A DNA stretch of 64,000 nucleotides, from contig JAEUQK010000025.1 in assembly GCA_016789265.1 (NCBI GenBank), positions 62,001 through 126,000 on the forward strand, in the 5' to 3' direction. Both the position numbers and the translations under genes were made by a program. This document shows, piece after piece, positions 9,616 through 17,394 of this stretch (positions are counted from its first letter, which is position 1; each line of letters starts with the position of its first letter). Below the pieces are notes generated by a model. It was not told where the DNA came from and did not search any database. It worked only from the letters and a program-made list of their open reading frames with translations. The DNA comes from Blastocatellia bacterium. GTDB taxonomy: Bacteria; Acidobacteriota; Blastocatellia; Pyrinomonadales; Pyrinomonadaceae.

Positions 9616-10904
9616 GCCCCAAAGATCTTAAGCTTGAACTCATCGTTCGCGGTATAGATCTCGGCTCGTCGTCCGGCAAATCGTTCCGATTGTTTGAGTA
9701 TCATCGGAAGACCTCCACGCGGAACGCTTGTACCGTATTCACGGCGACTAAAGATAGACGCGATCTGGGGATTTAGACGCTGGGTAATACCGTAGCGAAT
9801 GGCGCGTGACGCAGGAGGGACAAAACCTCCGGTTCGGCGGGCATTCACAAATTCGATAAAGTTGTCGTAGATCGTAACTCGAGACGGAATGTCCCGAAGT
9901 GCGAAGTCTCTATGGATCAGTGTATTCGCAACGGCCTCCCGTACTGCATAGAGATGGTAGTCGGATCTGGCCGCAACCGGCGCGTCCACCAGTTTCAGCT
10001 TCTTCCTCGGCTTCTCCTTAGACAGATCGCAATACCGCTGAATGAAGGCGATGATGGCCTCGAACTGCGAATGCAGGTTTCCCTTGACCTCGATCTTTTC
10101 AACAAGCTGAGCAGTGCCGTTATCGCCAGAATATCGGGCTACTGTCACCACCGAACGCGGAAATAACTCCTGTACGCGCTCATCCTTTCCGAATAAGACC
10201 AAAGCCGCGACGGTTGGAAAGAACTCGTCCGCAACGCCGACCGCCAGGATAAGATCCTTCTTCAAAAAGTCCGCAGTTTGATAAAGGTTGATCGTGGGGC
10301 TTACGTCCTCGAACGCGCCGGCAAACGACCAAAGCAAACCATCGTCAAAATCTTTTTCTTCTGCGGTGAACAGCGGTATATTCTCATAACCCAGCGGCCG
10401 CACTTCATCAAGCCACATTGAGAGTTGTTCACGCGAGACCTCGCGTTTCTCTGCTCCGAACCGCATGTAAAACCGGCCTTCCCGTGTGCGATACGGCTTT
10501 CTTCGCGGCTGGACATCCAAAACTATGACGCGTTTCCCGCTGTCAAAGGCAATCGTATCTATCAGTGGAATGATCGGGGGCACGATCTCTTCACGGCAGA
10601 TCCTGGTGAGTTCTTCCTGAACCCATTCGGGATTTGCGACACCCTCGATCCTTAGCTGGTCGTTTACACCAAACACGATAGTTCCGCCGTTGGTGTTTGC
10701 GAGGGCAACAATGCCCTGAGTGATCCTTTCCGAGTTAGAAAGGCGCACCTTAAGCTCGAGGTACGTATCCTCGCCTCCGCGGATCAGCCGGAGTAATTCT
10801 GTCCGGGTCGTTAATTGGGCAGGTTGATTTAGAAGATATTCTTCGTGGGAACGGTCGGCCTGAGTGTCAAATCGCTGACTGTGTCGAAATCGTCGTCGGG
10901 CCAT
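9612..10904 (-). CDS. AlbA_2 (Schlafen-like) regulator with C-terminal ATPase-like domain
   Basis: 430-residue protein with the AlbA_2/Schlafen-like divergent AAA DNA-binding domain at about 40-160 (the EDTYLELKVRLSNSERI strand and ALANTNGGTIVFGV at 67-80) and a C-terminal HATPase_c_4 type region around 325-420 (REAVANTLIHRDF, GGFVPPASR). It is the type often mislabelled 'ATP-dependent DNA helicase RecG-like'; helicase motifs are absent. Such proteins are usually regarded as transcriptional regulators or stress/defence factors. There is no partner gene; the upstream 200 bases hold hairpins that may be its operator. Confidence 0.85.
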   Translation of the reverse strand: MARRRFRHSQRFDTQADRSHEEYLLNQPAQLTTRTELLRLIRGGEDTYLELKVRLSNSERITQGIVALANTNGGTIVFGVNDQLRIEGVANPEWVQEELTRICREEIVPPIIPLIDTIAFDSGKRVIVLDVQPRRKPYRTREGRFYMRFGAEKREVSREQLSMWLDEVRPLGYENIPLFTAEEKDFDDGLLWSFAGAFEDVSPTINLYQTADFLKKDLILAVGVADEFFPTVAALVLFGKDERVQELFPRSVVTVARYSGDNGTAQLVEKIEVKGNLHSQFEAIIAFIQRYCDLSKEKPRKKLKLVDAPVAARSDYHLYAVREAVANTLIHRDFALRDIPSRVTIYDNFIEFVNARRTGGFVPPASRAIRYGITQRLNPQIASIFSRREYGTSVPRGGLPMILKQSERFAGRRAEIYTANDEFKLKIFGA

Positions 10905-10931
10905 ATTTTCCGGCGTTTATTTTTGTCAAGA

Positions 10932-11010
10932 CGGACCGCCGTTTCAGGTCCGCCCGAATGACCACTGAACAATGCGGTCATTTCTGGTATCTTGGCCGTT
11001 TCCGGTCATT
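10932..11010. repeat. Inverted and direct GGTCATT repeats upstream of the AlbA_2 gene
   Basis: Between the divergent AlbA_2 and folK genes there are two hairpins: CGGACC/GGTCCG (10932-10952) and AATGACC/GGTCATT (10957-10982). A further direct copy of GGTCATTT is at 11003-11010, 27 bases after the one at 10976. The arrangement of one inverted and two direct copies suggests a protein-binding region, perhaps for the AlbA_2 protein. Confidence 0.4.
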
Positions 11011-11060
11011 TCCATTGAAGCACGAAGCGGGGAGATTGTAAATTCTCTTGCTTCGTTACT

Positions 11061-11089
11061 TTGACAAGTGCCTTATATTCCATTATTTA
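11061..11089 (+). promoter_or_regulatory. Possible promoter of folK
   Basis: A perfect TTGACA (11061-11066) is followed after 17 bases by TATTTA (11084-11089), a poor -10. If used, transcription would start close to the GTG start codon at 11103 and the mRNA would have almost no leader. Confidence 0.35.
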
Positions 11090-11102
11090 GATAAATACTC
11101 TT

Positions 11103-11639
11103 GTGCAATCGGAGATCGTCACAGCATATATCGGACTCGGGTCGAACCTTGGCGACCGAGCGGGGAATCTATTGTTTGCCGTCCGCGGGCTGATCGAAGC
11201 TAGTTTTGCCGTTATCAAGCTCTCTGCGGTTTACGAGACCGAGCCCGTTGATATAGAGAAAGATCTTAGATTTCTTAATATGGTCGCTGAGATCAAGTCG
11301 GAGGGCGTGACGCCTTCCCAGATGATGGCTCGCCTGCTCAGGATAGAGTACCTGCTTGGCCGTACAGACAAGTCGCTAAAAAAACCTCGAACGATCGACC
11401 TCGACCTTCTCTTCTTTGGCCGCGAAACGACCGACTCTCCTTTTCTTACCGTTCCGCACCCGCGTGCCCACCTGAGAAGCTTTGTTCTCGTGCCAATGGC
11501 TGAGATCGCGCCGAACTATGTTCATCCGATCATTCACAAAGATATGAAGACGCTTCTCAGCGAATCGGCCGATCGTTCATCCGTTGTCCGCTGGGACCCT
11601 ATGAACGCGCATCCTCGACCGCACGCGTTGAACGGCTAG
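11103..11639 (+). CDS. folK: 2-amino-4-hydroxy-6-hydroxymethyldihydropteridine pyrophosphokinase
   Basis: HPPK transfers pyrophosphate from ATP to 6-hydroxymethyl-dihydropterin in folate synthesis. All signatures are present in 178 residues: AYIGLGSNLGDR near the start, AVYETEPVD, FLNMVAEI, and the block RTIDLDLLFFG with HPRAHLRSFVLVP. It begins with GTG and has no clear Shine-Dalgarno site. It is followed by panB and panC on the same strand, making a short vitamin-biosynthesis cluster with intergenic gaps of 38 and 4 bases. Confidence 0.95.
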   Translation: MQSEIVTAYIGLGSNLGDRAGNLLFAVRGLIEASFAVIKLSAVYETEPVDIEKDLRFLNMVAEIKSEGVTPSQMMARLLRIEYLLGRTDKSLKKPRTIDLDLLFFGRETTDSPFLTVPHPRAHLRSFVLVPMAEIAPNYVHPIIHKDMKTLLSESADRSSVVRWDPMNAHPRPHALNG

Positions 11640-11677
11640 ACTTGAAAACGGCAAAGGTCTATTCTTATTAGCAATTT

Positions 11678-12550
11678 ATGGCCTATCTAAAACCGGACAA
11701 ACCCGAGAAAGTCTACGTACCGGCACTTCGTGCAGCCAAGGAAAAAGGCGAGAAACTTACCTGCCTCACAGCATATGATTATCCGACAGCACGTATCGTA
11801 GACGAAGCCGGAGTAGAAATAATTCTGGTTGGGGACAGTATGGGAAACGTGATCCATGGTTACGGAAACACGATCCCGGTCACACTCGACGAGATCTGCT
11901 CTGCAACCAAGGCCGTAAAACGCGGAGCCAGTCGAGCATTGATCGTTTCGGACATGCCTTATGGCAGCTTTCATACGGGCGATGACGATGCAGTACGCAA
12001 TGCGCTTCGATTAATGAAGGACGGCGGTGCCGAAGCGATCAAACTGGAAGGCGGGCGTAATCGGGTCGGACTTGTGAAACGCCTCGTTGACGAGGAGATC
12101 CCTGTGATGGCACACGTCGGCCTCACACCGCAATCTGTCCACAAAATGGGCGGTTACCGCGTACAGGGTAAGACAGCCGAAGCCGCCAAGACGCTGATCG
12201 AAGACGCAAAGTTGCTCGAAGAAGCCGGTGCTTTCGCGATCGTGCTCGAGCTTGTTCCTCGAGAGGTCGCCGAGATGATCACAAATGAGCTCACGATCTC
12301 GACCGTCGGTATCGGTGCCGGTGCCGCGTGCGACGTGCAGGTATTGGTACTACACGATCTGATCGGATTCACATTCGGCCGCCAGCCGCGTTTCGTCCGT
12401 CAATATGCAAACGTCAGCGACGTTATCACAAAAGCAATAACTCAGTGGATGGATGATGTCAGGTCGGGCAATTATCCGAGCGAGGCCGAATCGTACGGTT
12501 TGCCTGAAGACGTAAAGCTGACAGCACCGAAAACGGCGAAACAATCGTGA
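11678..12550 (+). CDS. panB: 3-methyl-2-oxobutanoate hydroxymethyltransferase
   Basis: First step of pantothenate synthesis: adds the hydroxymethyl group from methylene-tetrahydrofolate to 2-oxoisovalerate. The 290-residue length is usual. Metal ligands are seen as Asp53 in LVGDSMGNV and Asp92 in VSDMPYGSF; the AIKLEGG, MAHVGLTPQS and VLELVP blocks complete the TIM-barrel active site. It is followed 4 bases later by panC. Its folate cofactor fits the folK neighbour. Confidence 0.97.
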   Translation: MAYLKPDKPEKVYVPALRAAKEKGEKLTCLTAYDYPTARIVDEAGVEIILVGDSMGNVIHGYGNTIPVTLDEICSATKAVKRGASRALIVSDMPYGSFHTGDDDAVRNALRLMKDGGAEAIKLEGGRNRVGLVKRLVDEEIPVMAHVGLTPQSVHKMGGYRVQGKTAEAAKTLIEDAKLLEEAGAFAIVLELVPREVAEMITNELTISTVGIGAGAACDVQVLVLHDLIGFTFGRQPRFVRQYANVSDVITKAITQWMDDVRSGNYPSEAESYGLPEDVKLTAPKTAKQS

Positions 12551-12554
12551 GCGA

Positions 12555-13409
12555 ATGGAGATCATCAATCGCAGACAACGCATGTTCTCTATAGCACGCA
12601 AGCTGCGGCGGGAGAATAAGACCGTTGCATTTGTGCCGACTATGGGAGCACTTCATGAGGGACATCTGGCCCTTGTTAGAGAAGCTCGCCAGGCCGCTGA
12701 CGTCGTGATCGTCTCGATATTCGTCAATCCTGAGCAGTTCAACGACAGAGGCGACCTTGAACGTTATCCGCGCGACCTTACCGGAGATGCCGCGTTGCTT
12801 GCCCAGTATGAAGTGGACTATGTTTTTGCCCCGGAATTGACAGAGATCTATCCCGAAGGATTTTCGACGTACGTATATGTCGAAGGCATTTCAGAGGGAC
12901 TGGAAGGGGCATCCCGGCCCGGACACTTTCGCGGCGTCGCCACCGTTGTGACCATCCTTTTCAACACGGTCCGGCCCGACATGGCATTCTTTGGTCAAAA
13001 GGATGCACAGCAGATCGCAGTGGTTAAGCGCCTGACTACCGATCTCGGTTTTGAAACGGAGATCGTTGTCGTTCCGACGGTAAGGGAAGAATCCGGGTTG
13101 GCAATGTCTTCTCGTAATCGAAATCTCACCGACGAAGAACGTGAAAAGGCGGCCGTGATCTATCGCGGACTCAAGGAAGCAAAGCTGGCATGCCGCAATG
13201 GTATACGAAACGCGTCGGAATTGATCGCTATCGTTAAAAAAATGATCGAGGAGGAACCGCTTGCGCGGATCGATTATATCGCCGCCACCGATGCGGCAAC
13301 CCTGGAACCCATTGAAAAGATCGGTGATAGCGAGGTCGTCCTCTCAGCTGCCGTCTTTTTTGGAAAGATACGGCTTATCGACAACGTAATACTTAATCGA
13401 AAGCAGTAA
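12555..13409 (+). CDS. panC: Pantothenate synthetase
   Basis: ATP-dependent ligation of pantoate and beta-alanine. This nucleotidyltransferase-fold enzyme has PTMGALHEGHLAL at 28-40 (His34 and His37 of the HIGH-type motif), FVNPEQFN, the SRPGHFRGVATVV region, FGQKDAQQ and MSSRNRNL (the KMSKS-like loop). The 284 residues are complete. Its start is 4 bases after the panB stop, so coupling is likely. No panD is in view. Confidence 0.97.
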   Translation: MEIINRRQRMFSIARKLRRENKTVAFVPTMGALHEGHLALVREARQAADVVIVSIFVNPEQFNDRGDLERYPRDLTGDAALLAQYEVDYVFAPELTEIYPEGFSTYVYVEGISEGLEGASRPGHFRGVATVVTILFNTVRPDMAFFGQKDAQQIAVVKRLTTDLGFETEIVVVPTVREESGLAMSSRNRNLTDEEREKAAVIYRGLKEAKLACRNGIRNASELIAIVKKMIEEEPLARIDYIAATDAATLEPIEKIGDSEVVLSAAVFFGKIRLIDNVILNRKQ

Positions 13410-13470
13410 TTGGCATCAAACTTGCATCTCACGTTCTATGGACCGCCCGTTTGAAGCGGCTCATAAGATC

Positions 13471-13977
13471 ATGAAGAACATTAGACGTATTCTTACAATT
13501 GCCGGCGTCATACTTGCCCTATCGGTATCGGTATGGACCCAGACGTCGCTGCCCTCGTTGAACGGGGACAATGTCGATGTGCAGGCGCAAAAGGGGAAAG
13601 TCGTCGTTCTGGCGATAGGTGCTAGCTGGCTCCCTCTCTCGGGTAAACAGGCGGAATTCACGAACCAACTTGTCCGAAAGTATTCCGGCAAGAATGTCGC
13701 CGTCTATTTTATTGCGACGGACTCGACCAACCCGAAGTCAAAGACTTACGCGACTGACGAGCAGATCCGGCAGTGGGCGTCGACGAACAAATTGACCGCC
13801 ACTGTCCTTCGTGATTCAGACGGAGCGACGATCTTGCGTAAGTTCACGATCGATCAGGTTCCGGCCTTTGTCGTACTCGACAAAAATGGGAACCAGTCCG
13901 GCGATGCGTTCGGCGGAATAGACCCTAAATATGACATTACGGTCCCGATCTCGAAGAAGATAGAATCGCTGCTTTGA
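13471..13977 (+). CDS. Secreted thioredoxin-fold protein lacking the CxxC
   Basis: 168 residues with a Sec signal peptide (to about residue 24) followed by a TlpA/redoxin-like domain: GKVVVLAIGASW, then IATDS, a long helix and the QVPAFVVLDKNG strand that carries the cis-proline. At the usual WCxPC site the sequence is W53-L-P-L-S57, and there is no cysteine in the whole mature protein. It cannot act as a thiol oxidoreductase; a binding or chaperone role is possible. The start at 13471 was chosen to give a clean signal peptide; an ATG at 13438 would add 11 residues. A strong terminator follows. Confidence 0.75.
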   Translation: MKNIRRILTIAGVILALSVSVWTQTSLPSLNGDNVDVQAQKGKVVVLAIGASWLPLSGKQAEFTNQLVRKYSGKNVAVYFIATDSTNPKSKTYATDEQIRQWASTNKLTATVLRDSDGATILRKFTIDQVPAFVVLDKNGNQSGDAFGGIDPKYDITVPISKKIESLL

Positions 13978-13998
13978 TCTAATTGCGATTTTGGAACT

Positions 13999-14029
13999 AA
14001 TAAACGGAGCGTCTGTAGCTCCGTTTATT
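13999..14029 (+). terminator. Intrinsic terminator after the thioredoxin-fold gene
   Basis: Perfect 12-bp stem (13999-14010 with 14018-14029) around a 7-base loop. The AT ends of the stem supply A and T tracts on both sides, so it could also end transcription of the convergent maf gene. Confidence 0.85.
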
Positions 14030-14055
14030 TATGCGGCCGGCAATAGGTTTGCATC

Positions 14056-14664
14056 TCACGAATGATCATCGATAGAATTTTCCAGGCCTTTTACTAGCCG
14101 ATAGACCAAACTGATGGGCAGGCCTACAACATTCCAGTAATCGCCTTCGATCCCTTCTATGAACAGCGCAGCCTGCGCCTGAACGGCATATGCTCCTGCC
14201 TTGTCCAGAGGATCGCCGCGTTCCACTAGAAAATCGATCTCGGCATCAGTCATTGCCGCAAACTTGACTCGTGTTCTTTGAAGTCCGATCTTCTCATCAC
14301 CATTTCTCGCGACGGCAACGCCTGTAAGCACCTCGTGCCAATTTCCGGAGAGCATCCGGATCATTCTTTTTGCGTCCTCGTGATCTTCCGGTTTGCCTAC
14401 AATCTGGCCGCCGATCACTACGGTTGTATCGGCGGCTAGTATTATTTGCCCAGGGTGCGAATCCGCGACCGCAAGTGCTTTCTCACCAGCAAGTCGCCGG
14501 ACATAGTCTTCCGGAGACTCGCCTTCGCGGACTGATTCGTCAACGTCAGGCACGCTCTTCTCAAACTCCCAACCGACGGAAGCCATGATCTCAGAGCGTC
14601 GCGGGCTACCTGAGGCGAGAATTATTGGCGGCAATTCAAACGTCATATCAACATCATTTAGCAT
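14056..14664 (-). CDS. maf: Maf-like nucleotide pyrophosphatase
   Basis: House-cleaning pyrophosphatase of the Maf/YhdE family that hydrolyses non-canonical or canonical NTPs. The motif ASGSPRR is at 17-23, followed by VDES, the EKALAVA helix, AADTTVV with its catalytic Asp, and GKPEDHEDAKRML-type helices. The start at 14664 (202 residues) is taken rather than upstream in-frame codons that overlap the divergent gene. An ATG six codons downstream (14646) is an equally sensible start. Confidence 0.93.
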   Translation of the reverse strand: MLNDVDMTFELPPIILASGSPRRSEIMASVGWEFEKSVPDVDESVREGESPEDYVRRLAGEKALAVADSHPGQIILAADTTVVIGGQIVGKPEDHEDAKRMIRMLSGNWHEVLTGVAVARNGDEKIGLQRTRVKFAAMTDAEIDFLVERGDPLDKAGAYAVQAQAALFIEGIEGDYWNVVGLPISLVYRLVKGLENSIDDHS

Positions 14665-14713
14665 TTCGATCCAATCTCGTTTAAGATGATAGTTTATCGG
14701 CGGTAAATGACAA

Positions 14714-15193
14714 ATGGATCCGTTTTTTCGAACAATTCCGGGGCTTCTTGATGCCATTGACGATTCGGAGGAGGTAAGGAGTTCATTTGTGATCGCTGCC
14801 TGGAAACGTGCTGCAGGCGGGCAGATAGCCGACCGCACAAAGCCAATAGGCCTTCAGGGGAAGCGGCTTGTGATCGCAGTTCCCGAATTGGCCTGGCAGC
14901 GGAATCTGGAATCGCTGGCTGCTCAACTTCTGTTTAAGATCAACAATTCCCTTGGCAGATCGATGGTTGAACTGATCGAGTTTCGGGTCGATCCCAGCGT
15001 AATAAACCGGTCAGAGCCGGAGAAAATATCTGAAGACTGGATCGATCATTTTAAGGAATTGCCTGGTGAGATCGCAGATTCGGCTGCTCGTATTCGCGAC
15101 GAACAACTGCGGACAGCCGTGCTCCATGCCGCGGCAAATTGTCTCTCGAGAAAACACACATATTCATATGTGAGATCTGAAAAGGTAAACTAG
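14714..15193 (+). CDS. DUF721 / DciA-like protein
   Basis: 159 residues with the DUF721 domain, which in DciA proteins loads the replicative helicase DnaB in bacteria lacking DnaC. Seen here: AAWKRAAGGQIADRTKPIGLQGKRLVIAVPELAWQRNLESL (residues about 28-68), with the typical W-K-AAG and A-W-x-x-x-L pattern. The C-terminal half is helical and charged. It is followed 6 bases later by gatC, so it probably starts the gatC-lipoprotein-gatA operon. The domain assignment is firm; the DciA role is inferred. Confidence 0.8.
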   Translation: MDPFFRTIPGLLDAIDDSEEVRSSFVIAAWKRAAGGQIADRTKPIGLQGKRLVIAVPELAWQRNLESLAAQLLFKINNSLGRSMVELIEFRVDPSVINRSEPEKISEDWIDHFKELPGEIADSAARIRDEQLRTAVLHAAANCLSRKHTYSYVRSEKVN

Positions 15194-15199
15194 AAAGAA

Positions 15200-15481
15200 A
15201 TGGACGTAAGACAGGTTGCCAAGCTCGCCCACCTTGAGATCACAGACGAAGAAGTCGCTCTCTACTCACCCCAGATGGCGAACATTGTGAAATACGTTGA
15301 ACAATTGAACGAGATAGACACCGACAACGTTGAACCCATGCTTGGCGGGTTGACCGCCGAAGGCGAAGGTACTAAGACTGGCCGGCCCGACGAACCTCAT
15401 AGTTCGTTCTCACAGGCCGAGGCTCTCAGCGAAGCTCCATCTGGTGTCGCCGGGCATTTTCAGGTCCCAAAGGTTCTATGA
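15200..15481 (+). CDS. gatC: Glutamyl-tRNA(Gln)/aspartyl-tRNA(Asn) amidotransferase subunit C
   Basis: 93-residue GatC, the linker subunit of the tRNA-dependent amidotransferase. It begins VRQVAKLAHLEITDEEV, has the YVEQLNEIDTDNVEPM helix and turn, and ends with the FQVPKVL strand. The stop overlaps the start of the next gene (ATGA). The GatA gene follows after one lipoprotein gene; GatB is not in the window. Confidence 0.96.
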   Translation: MDVRQVAKLAHLEITDEEVALYSPQMANIVKYVEQLNEIDTDNVEPMLGGLTAEGEGTKTGRPDEPHSSFSQAEALSEAPSGVAGHFQVPKVL

Positions 15482-15924
15482 GCTTTTCGTGTATGACTTC
15501 AAATATTGCGAGTGTCTGCCTCACTGCGATCGCATTGATCCTTTGTTCATGCAGCATTCCGAATCTTGAATCGTCTTCATGTACCGATTCGCGAAATGCC
15601 GTGCGCGAGTTTTATTCCTTTCACATTGGAAACAGCATGAGTTTTACGTCTGACGATTTGAAACTCCGAGCGAAGTTTCTAACGCCGGAGTTCGTTGAAA
15701 GACTGAGATCGTCAAAGGAAGGAACAGATCCGTTCACAACAGGAACGACCGATTTTCCAAAGGCGTTTCGTGTTGGTGAATGTAAGGACATTTCTCCGAA
15801 CCGGACCGCGATCCAGGTGCTGTTGTTATGGCGTGACGAAACTCGAACTGAGGAACGGAAGATAGGCGTGGAGGCAGAAAAACGCGGAGAGAACTGGCTG
15901 ATAGACAAGGTTTTTACAAATTAG
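15478..15924 (+). CDS. Small lipoprotein between gatC and gatA
   Basis: 148 residues. The N-terminus is a lipoprotein signal with lipobox around LILC|S (Cys at about 24), placing it in the envelope. The mature part has an NTF2/DUF3828-like flavour: AVREFYSFHIGNSMSFTSDDLKLRAKFLTPEFVERL followed by a strand-rich C-terminal half that ends in ENWLIDKVFTN. It overlaps gatC by 4 bases (ATGA) and ends 6 bases before gatA, so it is translated with the amidotransferase subunits although it has no evident role in that complex. Confidence 0.75.
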   Translation: MSFSCMTSNIASVCLTAIALILCSCSIPNLESSSCTDSRNAVREFYSFHIGNSMSFTSDDLKLRAKFLTPEFVERLRSSKEGTDPFTTGTTDFPKAFRVGECKDISPNRTAIQVLLLWRDETRTEERKIGVEAEKRGENWLIDKVFTN

Positions 15925-15930
15925 TTTGAG

Positions 15931-17325
15931 ATGATCATCGAAGAGATTGAACGAACACTCGAGAATGCCGAGCGGCTCAACCCGCAGCTTAATAGCTTTC
16001 TTTCGATCGAGCGGGAACACGCGCTCGAACGTATCCAAGAGGTCAGCAATCAGACCGAACCAAGGCCCCTCCTCGGCACCGCTATAGCGATCAAGGACAA
16101 CATTTGCACTAAGGGTATCCGAACCTCGTGCGGCTCTCGCATTCTGCACAATTACAAGGCCCATTATGATGCTACGGCCGTAAAACGACTCAATGAAGCA
16201 GGCGCAATAGTCGTTGGGAAAACGAACATGGACGAATTTGCAATGGGTTCGTCCAATGAAAGTTCGGCGTTCGGTGGTGTGAAAAATCCCTGGGACCTCG
16301 AGCGCGTTCCGGGAGGCAGTTCCGGCGGCTCCGCGGTGGCGGTCGCTTCCGGCGTTGTGCGTGTTTCGCTAGGTTCGGAGACGGGCGGTTCGGTTCGTCA
16401 GCCTGCTTCGCTCTGCGGAATATTTGGACTTAAACCGACATATGGCCGAATCTCGAGATATGGGTTGGTCGCCTTTGCATCTTCCCTCGACAACATCGGC
16501 ATCTTCGGACTTACCTCGCTCGACGCCGCACGTGTTCTTTCTGTGATCGCCGGCCGCGATGAACTCGACTCCACTTCTGCCGACGTACCTGTTCCCGATT
16601 ACGAAACGACGATCAACGACGACATCAAGGGAAAGACAATCGGTGTTCCCAGAGCTCTGTTCGGCGATGGCCTCGACGACGAAGTTCGACATGCCGTTGA
16701 AGCATCTTTAGACAATTTCAGATCCCTTGGCGCAAATGTTGTCGATGTGGAACTTCCCTACGCAAAATACGGCATCGCGGTCTACTACATAATCGCGACT
16801 GCCGAAGCGTCGTCAAATCTTGCCCGTTTCGATGGCGTCCGATACGGTTTCAGGGCCGAAGGTCCTCACGACCTTCGTGCGATGTATATGAAAACACGCG
16901 AGGAAGGCTTCGGCGCCGAGGTGAAACGACGAATTATGCTCGGCACGTACGTATTGTCGAGCGGCTATTATGATGCTTACTACTCAAAGGCTCAAAAGGT
17001 ACGCGCTTTGGTGAAAAACGACTACGTAAAGGCGTTTGAAAAATGCGATGCCATCCTTACACCGACATCACCATCGACCGCTTTCAAGATCGGAGAACGC
17101 TCTGACGACCCGCTGGCCATGTACCTCAGCGATATTTACACCGTAAGCGCAAATCTCGCAGGCGTTCCGGCCGTCAGTGTACCGTGCGGGCTCTCGAGCG
17201 AGGGCCTGCCGATCGGAACACAGCTGGTTGGAAACTTCTGGTCCGAAGCGACACTGCTTAATATGGCAAACGTTTACGAAAATCAGTTCCCGCTCGGCGA
17301 AAAGCCTTTCATTTTCGCTGAATGA
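15931..17325 (+). CDS. gatA: Glutamyl-tRNA(Gln)/aspartyl-tRNA(Asn) amidotransferase subunit A
   Basis: Amidase-signature subunit that releases ammonia from glutamine for transamidation of misacylated Glu-tRNA or Asp-tRNA. The catalytic triad is present: Lys55 (AIKDNICT), cis-Ser130 (GGSSGGS) and Ser154 ([10 protein letters not shown]). The 464 residues are slightly short for the family but complete to the normal PLGEKPF C-terminus. It ends the DciA-gatC-lipoprotein-gatA run. Confidence 0.97.
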   Translation: MIIEEIERTLENAERLNPQLNSFLSIEREHALERIQEVSNQTEPRPLLGTAIAIKDNICTKGIRTSCGSRILHNYKAHYDATAVKRLNEAGAIVVGKTNMDEFAMGSSNESSAFGGVKNPWDLERVPGGSSGGSAVAVASGVVRVSLGSETGGSVRQPASLCGIFGLKPTYGRISRYGLVAFASSLDNIGIFGLTSLDAARVLSVIAGRDELDSTSADVPVPDYETTINDDIKGKTIGVPRALFGDGLDDEVRHAVEASLDNFRSLGANVVDVELPYAKYGIAVYYIIATAEASSNLARFDGVRYGFRAEGPHDLRAMYMKTREEGFGAEVKRRIMLGTYVLSSGYYDAYYSKAQKVRALVKNDYVKAFEKCDAILTPTSPSTAFKIGERSDDPLAMYLSDIYTVSANLAGVPAVSVPCGLSSEGLPIGTQLVGNFWSEATLLNMANVYENQFPLGEKPFIFAE

Positions 17326-17394
17326 CGTTTTCTTCGTTTGTACCTTTTTCTAGCCTCTTCAAGCCGGCTGGTCTCATCGTGGACTCTCATTTAC

